Shown here one piece after another: positions 22,201 through 32,264 of a stretch of 64,000 bases of DNA. The notes below the pieces were generated by a model. The model was given only the letters and a program-made list of their open reading frames with translations. It was not told the origin of the DNA and did no database searches. The first letter of the stretch is position 1. Every line of letters begins with the position of its first letter. The position numbers were made by a program, and so were the translations under genes. The stretch is from the NCBI RefSeq assembly GCF_020906515.1, contig NC_085852.1, positions 2,046,001 to 2,110,000 on the forward strand. The letters run 5' to 3'. Source of the DNA: Vanrija pseudolonga (taxonomy: Eukaryota; Basidiomycota; Tremellomycetes; Trichosporonales; Trichosporonaceae).

Positions 22201-25140
22201 GATCTCCTGTACGCTCCCATCGTCCGTCGTCGTGGTTGCAAAGGACGCGGAAGGCTTGGAGCCGCTGACGACAGGAATAGGTTTGGGAACCGCCTTGGTT
22301 GGTGGGCGGCCGCGCTTGAGAGACTGTGAGGGGTCGCCAACGGTCCTTGCACTGCCTGCACTGTCCTCGCTATCACCGCTGCTCTCGCTGGTCGTGTCGC
22401 TCTCGTCGCTGTCCGAATCATCCGTGTCGTCCCTCATTCGGGTGAACTGTCCGAATTGTCCGTTCCCATTGCTCTCATCCGTCACTTCATCGTCCTCGTC
22501 CTCGCTGTCCTCCTCGTCGTTCGCGGAGAAGCGGATGCGGGGGAATGATTGGCTCCGCGAGCGATTGAGTCGGGACTCGTCCCAGTTGATTGCCAAGGGA
22601 TCGCCAGGCTCACTCGCCGACGACACATTGGATGAGGTGACGGCCGACGGCGTGCCAATCGAGTCGACTCCTCCCGGGGACGGAGCAACCGCGGCCTGAC
22701 CAACCGTTTCTCGCCAACAGCCGTAGTATCGAACAATGTGCTGGTGGCTGACTCGGGAGAGACTTTGCACCTCGCGAAGCACGCGGCCAAAGTCTTCTTC
22801 TGGACGGAGCTTGACCTTTTCTGCAGTGTCAGGAAGGCCGGAAGTACCGCACTCACTGATAGCATATGGGCGTCCGTCCAACTTGTTCCTAGCCTTCACG
22901 ACTTCGCCAAAGCCTCCCTTGCCGAGCCATTCAACTTCCTCAAAGTCTGTTCGGTATCGTGACGCTTCTGGCCGCACAGGGAAGGCTGGGATGTAAGAAG
23001 AGAATCCTTGTCCAAACACCGGGGACGTGCCAAGAGACTGATGGATACTCGAACTGGCCGAGGCAGTTGCGGAGCCGGGGAGGGACATGTGGCCTGGTGG
23101 TTAGCGCTTGCATGATGACGGTCTCACTTGGAAGGGCGCGAAGCGGTCGACGCGTTGACTCTTCTTCTGACCGAATCTTCACCAACGCCTCCTCGGCTGA
23201 CAGACGCTTCTTGGGTGAAGGGTTGAGAAGCCCGCTCAGGAGCGTAGTGATCAGCGGTGAGACGCCTCCAGGTGCTGGGGGCTGGTTAGCATGCCCCCAT
23301 CTAACGTGCTTACCATGCTCCAACAAAGTGCGGAGGTCGGGGTACGTCCACAGACAGTCCTTTCCGAACAGAAACTGCAACAGCAATAGACCCGCTTGCC
23401 AGATATCACGCTTCGGCGACGCGGACGTCGGCGAGTCAATCTCGTCCGGGGATAGCCACGAGTCTGGGTATGCGTCCGGCAAGGTTTTGAGGAAGGGGTT
23501 CGAGCGGTGATACTCTGCAATGCGGCGCGCGTAACCAGTGCCAAACATCTTGAGGCACACCTCGCCTGGGTTCTGAGAACTGATGAGGACGAGGTCGGTG
23601 TCGAGTTCTGGGTTGTCAGCTAAGTGAAGCTCCAGATAGCTCACGTTTCTGCGAGTGGTGGTTGCGGTGGAGATCTGCAAGACCAGACAATATCTGCGTA
23701 ATGTACTCCTGATGGGTTAGCGGGTAAACACGTGCACAAACCCACCTTTGCCGTCTCCTCCCCAAAGCCGTTCTTCGGGAGCCAGTTCCTCAGCTTGCCT
23801 CCCTCTGCGACGCGCTCCACGACCACAATGAGCCGCTCCCATCCCTTGGGACTCTTGGTGCGCTGCACGGCGTATATTCTCGCGACGTGCTCCGACACGA
23901 CGCCCTTGACGCGCGTGATTTCCGTCACGACCGAGTCGATGCGCTTCTGGCCATGCGTGCCGAGGTAGTAGTTCTTGCTAAAGTCGATGACCTGGACGGT
24001 GACTGACGGTGGGGAGGCGGTCACGAAGCCGGCCGTGCTGATCGGCTCGGCGGTGTAGCTCGTCCACATGGCCTCGCGGCGTCCGCCGAAACACGTCCAG
24101 GCGGCCCACTCGCCCTCGTGCCCCTCCACACTGATCGGCGAGTCAAGAATCAGCTCGCGCGTCTCGAGCTCGCCGTCGGCGAGGGTCGCGAGGTTCTCGT
24201 TGCGCTGTTTCTGCTGCGCTTCAAGCATCGCCTGTCGCGCCTTCTCTTCACGCCTCGACGCGTCGAGGATGATCTTCTCGTTCAACAGCCGGTCTTGCTC
24301 GGCTGCAAGGGCGCGCCGTTGCTGCCTGTCTGCTTCGACCTGTGCCGCTTCGGCCTGAGTTGTTAGCGGGTGGCGTGGATGAGGAGGAAGAATGATAAGA
24401 TAGGATCGCGGTTCTCAATCAGAACAACACGGGGAGCCGAGACCAACTTACCGCCTTCTGGGCCTCTTCTCGTATCGCCATCTCCTCCATCAATGTCGGC
24501 TCTGGCTCGCCTGGTTTGGGCAACAGGATATGGTTGACCGATATGAACTCGCGCACCACGTCTATGAGCTAGAGGTCAGCGAGGCTCATTCAGATCGACG
24601 AACATCAAAGATCATGGGCGCGCCGGCGCTCGCCTTCGCCTTCTCCTGTAGTAGTTTCGCAAGTGTCTTGACATGTACCGCGGTGAGCTTGACCGGCTCG
24701 ATGAGGGAGAGGGGCGGCGGCTGGTCTGGGTAGTTCTGGAGGGATCAGCCCGTTGCCAGAGGTGGGTGCGGTGTCGCTCTCGCACGCTTGCTGTGCCGCT
24801 GCAAGCCATGCCCTCCAACTCACCTTCGTCATCCGCCCCTTGAGCTTGACGCTCACGCGCGGATCATCCATAGCGCGCAGCTGCACCTCCCACCACCCGG
24901 CCTCGCCAGCAGTTCCCCATGCTGTCTTCTTGATTGGAATGTCGTGCCAGTCATCCTGAAGTGGTGTGAGTGACCAGTTCATCAGTGCAGAGAGGGCCGT
25001 GGGTGCACATGCCAGCGCTGGACGGACGTGCGGGACTTGGTCTCTCGCGTTCGTTCGCGGGCACACGACCCACTCACCATATAGATTGCGCGAAGTGCTT
25101 CGAGCTCCTCATCTTGGACGGCCTTATTAGGCTCTGTCAT
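19273..25140 (-). CDS. GCN2: eIF2-alpha kinase GCN2
   Basis: Cytosolic kinase that senses uncharged tRNA and phosphorylates eIF2-alpha. Start at 25140 (MTEPNKAVQDEELEALRAIY) opens an RWD domain of the GCN1-binding type. Next come a charged helical linker (24370-24150), a pseudokinase (24080-23100, IDSVVTEITRVKGVVSEHVARIY), and the active kinase: Gly-rich loop LGKGGFGEVV, catalytic lysine in YAIKKVKLR across an intron, a long acidic insert, catalytic loop HRDLKPSNILLD across an intron, and ADFGLA. A HisRS-like domain follows (about 21360-20300, with SSFPELNPARFLDPNG and LCFDIISPLRSQ), then the C-terminal ribosome- and dimer-binding domain. The last intron seems to use a GC donor: joining FSVRD to GYLMQFTR gives the family's usual end with a stop at 19273. 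All domains are present and the usual order is kept. A CACGTG lies at 25344-25349 upstream. Confidence 0.95.
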
Positions 25141-25618
25141 CGAACATTGCCGCTGTGTGGTGGTGGGGGAAAGAAGATTTAAAGAGTCGTGTCGGGCAGG
25201 GCTGTGCGCTGCTCCGGGGTATGGGGGAAAGCAAGAGCAAAGGCTCGGGGCCGGCTGTTGTTATCTGTCGCCGCGGCGGCGGCGGTTGCGAGCGGCGACG
25301 GTCGCATCTCGCATCTCCTTCCTTCATTGTGACGTTGAGTTTGAGCACGTGACTGACTTGACTGGCCAGGAACGACGTCACAATCCACCGCGTAGCTCTG
25401 CAGCTGCCTCCACTTCGACTCGACGGCCGGAACTGCACTACTACTCGTCGACCTCGGCGCGTCGACTCGACGAGCACAACTCGAAACAGCAACATAAATA
25501 TACACCATCGTCTCATCTTCTCAGACACCGCGACCAATCCGAGCCTATCATCCGACTCGGCGCTCCGAGTCACTGCTGCTCGCTCCTCACTCCGACCCCT
25601 CACCCCTCACTTCGCGCC
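25141..25618. promoter_or_regulatory. divergent promoter, GCN2 and HAD hydrolase
   Basis: 478 bases shared by two divergent genes. One CACGTG palindrome lies at 25344-25349 and a CRE-like GACGTCA half-palindrome at about 25373-25379. A TATAAATA-like stretch (ACATAAATATACA) occurs near 25490, and a pyrimidine-rich tract precedes 25619. Confidence 0.45.
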
Positions 25619-26542
25619 ATGCCTCGCCCACCCGTCCGACTCGTCCTCTTCGACGTCTTTGGTGCGAAGCCGCCGCCGCTACCCCCGCTAATAGACCCCA
25701 GACACGCTCGTGACCCCGCGCTTGCCAGTGCACGACCAGTATGCCGCCGAGGCCGTGCGTCTCGGGCTGCGCGTGACGCCAGCGGGCGTCAAGGCAGGTT
25801 TCCGGCCTGGTTAGTCGCGCTCCCTTGTGATGAGCTAACCCCCAGCGTTCAAGGAGATGAACGCCCAGTATCCGCTGTACGGCAAGCACTCGGTGCCCCC
25901 TCTCACGCCGGAGAAGTGGTGGTCGACCCTGATACACAAGTGCATGGTGCATGCCGGCGCCGGTGCGTCCGAGGTCGACCAGAAGGGCAGCGAGCTGGCC
26001 GCTGCGCTGCTGAAGCGCTTCGAGAGCGAGGTCGGCTACCGCGCATTCGAAGACACCATGCCCACACGTAAGAGGTCACGGGGAAGAGGGAGCTGACGCG
26101 GCAAGTCCGCGGCCTGCGCGAACTGGGGATCAAGACGTCGGTCGTTTCCAATGCCGACCCGCGGATCAACCTCACGCTCACGGCCCTCGGTATCGAGGAC
26201 TTGCTTTCGTTCCCGCCCACGCTGAGCTGGGACGTCGAGGCCAGCAAGCCTGACCGCGAGATCTTTGCGCGCGCGTGCGATGCCTGCGGGGAAGCCATGG
26301 GCGAGGGTGTGATCATGGTAGGGGACGAGCTTGAGGCGTGAGTTTGTTGGCGTCATGGCAGGGCTGACAGAAGCGACTTTGGCGGTGCAACTGGCGCAGG
26401 GATCGAGGGAAGGTTGATTCGCAGGTCCGGAGAATGGTCAGAGGGCGCAATTCGCGAGGCTGAGGAAGACCTCGGGAGCGTCAATGTCGTACACAGCCTC
26501 GAAGAGGTCCTCGCCGAGGCTAGAGCTCGTCAGGGAGCATAG
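25619..26542 (+). CDS. HAD-superfamily hydrolase, HDHD3-like
   Basis: Haloacid-dehalogenase-fold phosphatase-like protein, probably cytosolic. Exon 1 is very short and ends inside the nucleophile motif: splicing LFDVF to the exon at about 25693 gives LFDVFDTLVTPR, so the two catalytic aspartates of DxxxT straddle intron 1. The cap region has LGLRVTPAGVKAAFKEMN and LTPEKWWSTLIHKC. Motif II appears as KTSVVSNADPRI, motif III as the lysine in VEASKPDREIF, and motif IV as IMVGDELEA. Further exons end with EGAIREAEEDLGSVNVVHSLEEVLAEA and a stop at 26540-26542. The layout matches the HDHD3 group, whose substrate is not settled. The 3' end converges on MCM4 with about 100 bases between. Confidence 0.85.
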
Positions 26543-26640
26543 AACAAGAAGCACATCGTTAACATCTACACTATGTATTGTATCAATCGGGCAAGTCGAC
26601 CCGTCAAGGAGTCCTAATAATCTACACTGTTGATCGCGGC

Positions 26641-29600
26641 CTAGTCTGCCAGCCTCCTGATCGTACGCCTGTCCTTGTCGCCGACGACCTTGACGATACC
26701 CTCGTTCGAGAGCTCCTTGACGACCTCGGAGAACTCGTGGTGGTCGATCGGAACGGTTGACTGCGTCTCGAGGCTCCTGATGGCTGCGTTCCACCTGAGA
26801 CCGGTGCGGCCAGCGGCGTCGACAAGCGTCAAGATCTCACGCTTGAGGTCGGCACGGACACGGCGGGCCGTCTGGCCAGCGCCGGTCGTGATGAGGTCCA
26901 GGTCAATCTGGCCAGTGAGGGGGTCGGTAGCACTCTCACGGAGGGCAGCGCGGATAAGTCGAGTGGCCTCGACAACGTCCTCGAGGTCGACCGTGTCAGA
27001 GAAGCGCATACGGGCGTGCGCCTCTGACAAACGAATCATGCTCTCCAGCTGACGCGTGGTGGCCGTAATACGCTTCTCGGCAGAGCGCGAGTCCTCACCA
27101 ACCTTGCGCATCTCGACATAGGCTGAGACAAGGGCGTTGGACGCGAGCTCGGTGAGCACCGGGTTGACCTTGGCACGGGCATACGTGATGTAGGCAGTGA
27201 GTTCATCAAGGGGCTGGGATGGTTAGGGCGACGCTGCGGACAGTGGACCTACCAAGATGTCTTCGCCAGCAGTTTTTGGCTTGTCTTCGAGGTACAGACC
27301 AACAAGGTGGGCAGCCAACCTGCGATCGTTCATCTCGTCAACCTTGTCGAGAACGAGGTAGAGGAGGTCGAAACGGGAGATGAGAGTGGGCGGCAGGTCA
27401 ATGTTGGCCGGAATAGGCAGCTTGGGGTTGTAGCGCGAACCGATCGGGTTGGCAGCAGCAAGGATGGAAGTACGCGCGTTGAGCGTCGTGATGATACCAG
27501 CCTTGGCAATCGACACTGTCTGCTGCTCCATGACTTCGTGGAGAACAGAACGGGTGGCGTCCGACATCTTGTCAAACTCGTCGATGCAGCAGACACCGCC
27601 GTCGGACAGGACCAATGCACCACTAGATCGTTAGCTAAAACCCTCTCTGCCGTAGCTCACCTCTCAAGGACGAGCTGCTTCGAGTCCGGGTCACGGGTGA
27701 TGTACGCAGTGAGACCAACAGCCGACGAGCCCTTGCCCGAGGTGTACACGCCGCGGGGAGCAATCTTGTGGACATACTGGAGCGAGTTAGACAGCCCGTC
27801 GAAACGCCAACTCACCTGGAGGATCTGCGACTTGGAAGTACCGGGGTCACCGACCATGAGTACGTTGATGTCACCACGGTAACGAGGGCCGCCGCCACCG
27901 CCACCACGCGAGATGCTCTTGTTGGTACCGCCGAACAGTTGCAACAGAATACCCTTCTTGACGTCGTCCATTTCGTAGATGGACGGGGCCATCGAGCGGG
28001 CGAGCATCTCGTAGATGTCGGGGTGCTTGGAAAGGCCGAGCAGCTTCTGCTCCATCTCCTCGGCAGCAGACAGACTCAGGTCGGCGTCGTCCTCGTCCAT
28101 GCCGTCCTTGGCACGCATGCTACCCTGGAGCACCTCACCCTCGTCGTCCTCGCCGCCGACACCAACACCAGGAGGCCTGCTCGCGGGGTCACGAGTGCTG
28201 GGGTCAAAGCCCATACGGCCGACGTTTGTGCGCTTGACGTGAACGACATCGACGTAGGTCTTGAACAGAGCCTTGATGCTTCGCTGGCGGGGATTGACAC
28301 GGACGGGGATCGAGCGGAAGATACCAGTCACCACGACACGGTCACCTGGCTTGACGAGGTCGACCAGCTCGTCGTACAGGCAGAGCGAAACGGTGTGCGG
28401 GGTCTGTCCGTCGGGGACAACGTCAGGGGTCTCCTGGAGGCGAACAACCTGCTTGTCGATGAACTCGGAGCGGTTGTGGATAAGCATCATCGAGCCGCTC
28501 GTCGAGCACTGGTCACGAGGACATTTCTCAGGCTCCCTGATCTGGCCGCGGTCGATCTCCACCTGCATTGTGTGCTGGCAGACAATGCAGCGGAAGAAGG
28601 CCGTCTTCATGTCGGGGATGACTGGCGTCGCGCGGATAACCATACCCTTGACCGAGATGAGCTTGTCCGTGTCTCCAGGGTTGAGATCGCGCATGTTGAC
28701 CGTCTTCTCGCCGCTGTACGGCCTGATCTTGAAAACACGAGTCTCGACCTTGCGCAGCTCGTTTTCGACAGCAGCCAACTGCAATTCGCTGATGACACCC
28801 TCGGCCGCCTGGGCCTCGGCGACAGAGAACTCTTCCTCGAGAAGCTCGTACATGACATCACGGAGCACCTGGTCCACGATGGGGACAACCTCCTGGGGGA
28901 AGTTGAGGAGCTGGTAGTAGAGCTTCTTGGTGGGTGGGTAGGCGAGGAGGTTGAGCGCGTCAAGGTTGAGTACAGACTCGCCAGTCTCGCGAAGCTGGAG
29001 CAGGTAGCCCTCGTACAGGGGCTTGTCGGCGTCGGCGGCGCTCAGGTTGTCGTACAGGGGCATCGGGGGCGGCTGGATGCCACCCGCCGCTTTGATAGCC
29101 TCAGCCTGGGCAGCGTTGTACGCGGCGCGGTACTTGGGCTTGAAGCCGCGGAGGAAGTCGCGGAACGAGTTGAGGGCCTCCTGGAGCTTCAAGGTTGTGC
29201 CCCAGATGAGCTTGACCATACCCGTGTCGTTCTCGTCCTGGTCAAAGCCCTCCTCTCCAGGGTCAGCCTGCGACATGGTGAGGCTGCTGTGGGGCTGGGC
29301 ATCGCTTCCCGGCGCATCCGAGGTCGGGAACGCAACAGGGGAGGATGCAGCGAGGGGGTTGGCGCGCTGGGCGGTGCGGCGCGCAAACGAGGGCGAAGAG
29401 AGGGGGAAGGACGAGTGGATGTCGCCGCGATGGGGGCGGCGCGGTGTCGAGCCACCCGACGTGGGGAGGAAGAGGGGAGTGTCGGAGCGAACACCGCGCA
29501 GGCCCGACGACGAAGGCGCGGCGCGGGGGCGGGCAGACGAAGATGGCTGGCGAGGCGACGAAGTGGGAAAGTTGAGAGGCGAAGAGGATGCGAGGGCTGG

Positions 29601-29776
29601 ACGTCAGTTGTGATTCGCCTTAGACGCAGCTCACGGTTAGGTGCTGCCTGGTTGCGAAGCGCGGCCGGGCGAGGCGTGCCGCCTACCGAGGACGAGGGGA
29701 AGGCGAGCGGCGACGACGAGCGCATCGCATTGTTGGTGCTACGCGGTGTGCGGCGTGAGCCGTTTGGTGTCGACAT
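26641..29776 (-). CDS. MCM4: DNA replication licensing factor MCM4
   Basis: Subunit of the MCM2-7 replicative helicase in the nucleus. Start 29776 gives a Ser/Thr/Pro-rich N-terminus ([23 protein letters not shown]) with many SP/TP sites, typical of MCM4 and a target of CDK and DDK. The N-terminal domain has [20 protein letters not shown], which marks MCM4 within the family, and a zinc finger of form CIVCQ...CPRDQC at about 28590-28510. The AAA+ part has Walker [11 protein letters not shown] (27860-27830), Walker [13 protein letters not shown] (27600-27570), and the arginine-finger region [13 protein letters not shown]. The C-terminus is a winged-helix domain ending RRTIRRLAD. Introns are few and short (one near 29590-29640 and others at about 27780-27815, 27630 and 27220). 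Nothing appears broken. Confidence 0.96.
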
Positions 29777-30127
29777 TGTGGGTGATGTTGACAGAGGTGA
29801 GAAGAGAGGAGGATGAGGAGAGGTAAAGTGGAAAGAAAGGGGAAAGGTGAGGGAGGTGCGAGGGCAAGGAAGGCGGCGCGAGATGAGGACCAAAGGGGCG
29901 CGACGCGTCGGCCCTGAAATCAAACTGGACGCGTTTTGGTGCAAGTGATAAGGGTCTGGCCTTGGACACGTCATTGTTTGGCGCACGGACCACCTAACAC
30001 ATCTCTTCCATGCATGTTGCTGCCTTGCTCGACGCGTGCTCGACCTCTTCCAAGAGGCACAAGCCGCCTCGGCATGCAGTATCACAGCAGATCCCATAAA
30101 GTCGATACAAACTAAACCCTACAACAG
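29777..30127. other. intergenic, MCM4 promoter
   Basis: This lies between the start of MCM4 and the 3' end of the next minus-strand gene. It contains an ACGCGTC/ACGCGTT group (29898-29940), resembling the MluI cell-cycle box ACGCGT that drives S-phase genes in yeasts; ACGCGT occurs at about 29899, about 29929 and about 30031. No gene is seen. Confidence 0.4.
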
Positions 30128-31347
30128 CTAAGGCGTGAGGTGGAACACCTCGCCGCCCTTGCCCGGGATGCCAACCTCGACGCGGGCGTCGCGCTTCTCC
30201 AGATCCATGACGATGCTGAACAGCGTCTCGCCGCCCGACTCGCGGTGGCGGCAGATGGACACGGGCCACTTGTCCTCGTCCTGGAGGAACGTGGCGACCT
30301 CGTCGGCGGTGACGAGACCGTCCTTGCCGGCCTTGCCCTCGCGCGCGAGCTGCTCGATGCGCTTGAGGCGGTCGTACGTGTCCTCCCACGCCTGGCCGAG
30401 CTGCACGCCCGGGTGCTCCTCGACGTAGTGGTTCGAGTGGACGAGCGCGTCGCCGCCACGCAGGGCAGTGTGCTTGACGGGCACGATGTCGACGGCGCTC
30501 GCCTCGAGCCCGATCGCGACGAGCTCGTCCGAGAGGAGGATGTGGCCCGCCGACGCGACTCCCACTTTTGTCAGCCGCTCCGCGACGCGCTGGGCCACGC
30601 CCGGGCCCTTGGCGCGCTCCTCGTGCGACCAGTCAAGCACGGCACGCAGCGCCAAGTGGACAGGCAGCTTGGTGTAGCTCACGCCGAGGGCGGCAATGGC
30701 GTTCAGGCACACGCCGACGCCGGACGACGAGAGGCCAATCTTGCCGATGATGCCCGCCTCGGTGATGATAGACAACGAGTTGTTGTCGCTGTGGCCATTG
30801 GCGTGGCCGTTGCCGTTGGCGTGGCCGTTGGACGCGCCGTTGGTCGCAGCGCCGCTGCGCCGGATGGTGAGGTTGATGAGGTTCGGGCCCTGCTCCCACC
30901 GCCAGTCCCAGTTCTGCGCCAGGATGGCAGTGTGCGCCTCGGCGTTGTGGTACGCGAACGCTGTGCACCCGTCTGTAGGCTGCGACTGGTGCCCGAACGC
31001 AATCTCGGTGCGGATGTTGAGCGCAAAGATGGTCTCGAAGCTGAGGCCAGCGCCGTCGGCGACACCTAAAGTCAGCGATACCCTGTAGACCCAACCCACC
31101 CTTCAGCTCCTCAATGTACTGGGGAAAGTTCTCCTCCAGCCACGGGCGCCACAGCTTGCCCTCCTCCTCGACGCTCGCCCAGTCCATCTTGGCCTTGTCC
31201 TGGAAGAAGCCGCGGTAGAAGGCCACCGAGCCGTGCACCTGCTCCTTGGCCTGGGAGCCGTGGGTGTGCCCGATCTGTCGTGTGAGCACTTGCGCCTGGC
31301 GCCCGACCCACCTCATACGGCGTTCCAGTAGCAGTGACCTGAAGCAT
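30128..31347 (-). CDS. peptidase C45 / acyl-CoA:6-APA-acyltransferase-like protein
   Basis: Ntn-hydrolase fold enzyme of the family of isopenicillin N acyltransferase (peptidase C45). The ATG at 31347 is the start because splicing out 31275-31311 yields TGTPYEIGHTHGSQAKEQVHGS, a normal family N-terminus. The autoproteolysis and nucleophile site is DGCTAF (residues about 98-103), followed by AQNWDWRW. Further support comes from ITEAGIIGKIGLSSSGVGVCLNA, VHSNHYVE and the C-terminal VSICRHRESGGETLFSIVMDLEKR. A low-complexity insert made of repeated (N)GHANG units lies around residues 140-160 and is probably a loop. No signal peptide is seen; a peroxisomal signal is not evident at the end (HLTP). 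Many fungi carry such genes without penicillin synthesis, so the substrate is unknown. Three exons, apparently whole. Confidence 0.9.
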
Positions 31348-32264
31348 GGTGATTGTGTGCGAGCAGTCGAGAGTGGGAGAATGAGAAGTCGTGGGGTGGG
31401 GGCGTGGGGGGGGCGGTTGGTCACCCATCAGGTGGTTAAGTATGACGTGCGGTTAAACCGGCATCACGTACGGACTTGGCCGATGAGTACCGGCGGGTGG
31501 CCCTGGTAAAAGAGATGGCAGACCTTTTCTGTCAGCAACGCGCAGCGTGCGTAGAAGGCGTGCGCCGAGAGAGCCAATGACCCCCTGCCCTTGACTTGCA
31601 GCTGCGCATCGTATCTCCGTCAGCTCGCCGCAAGTGACTCGGCGCCGATGGACTCTCCCCCGCGGCCGTGCACGCCGTGTGGCGACTGGCGAGGCGAGCT
31701 ACGCGAAGTGGCGGCTCTTACCGCCGCGTCCAGATTACTCTTGTTTTACCCGCCCTTATCGTCCGTTTTACCCACGATCATCTCTGTGGCTACCTCTGGG
31801 CATCGATAAGCAATGTCAGGATTGTGGCAGATCTGCGTGGGGAGGACTGGCAATGTGGCACACGCAAGGGCCCGCCGAGAAGACTGGACGCTGGATCTCG
31901 GAAGCCCAAGGTGACGCGACGACCAAACTCAACACACATGCCATGAGAAGGATGAAGGCCACTGTGTGCGTCCGCTGGGACGCGCACCACGACGCGTGCG
32001 ACACAGGCCGCACCTCCGAGAAGCACGACACACGCATCCGCGCACACACGTCTCGTGTACGATTCCGCACACAACACACGCGAAGTGTACCGCCTCTCGA
32101 CTCCAAGAAGCCTGCCGACCCAAAGGACCCAAGCACCCCCAACGCCAGCTCGCCCAACGTCGTTTTTCTGCTGTCTCTGCTTCAGCAACTCTTCTTCTTC
32201 TATCCATACTATCATCAACTTTGCCATCCACTAGCTACCCAATCTTTACGACAACGCTCATACA
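31348..32264. other. intergenic, divergent promoter
   Basis: Upstream region shared by the C45-like gene (minus) and the zinc-finger/APH-like gene (plus). The part from about 32160 to 32264 is pyrimidine-rich with ACTCATC-like motifs before the plus-strand start. A 303-residue plus-strand frame overlapping it (from 31634) shows no protein-like pattern. Confidence 0.5.

Noticed and set aside
27768-29816. 682-residue plus-strand open frame
   Set aside because: It is antisense to MCM4, whose motifs are unmistakable; the translation is Val/Leu/Arg/Asp-rich with no domain, a usual shadow in GC-rich genes.
30128-31347. Penicillin biosynthesis cluster
   Set aside because: Only the C45-like gene is present; no ACV synthetase or isopenicillin N synthase lies nearby.
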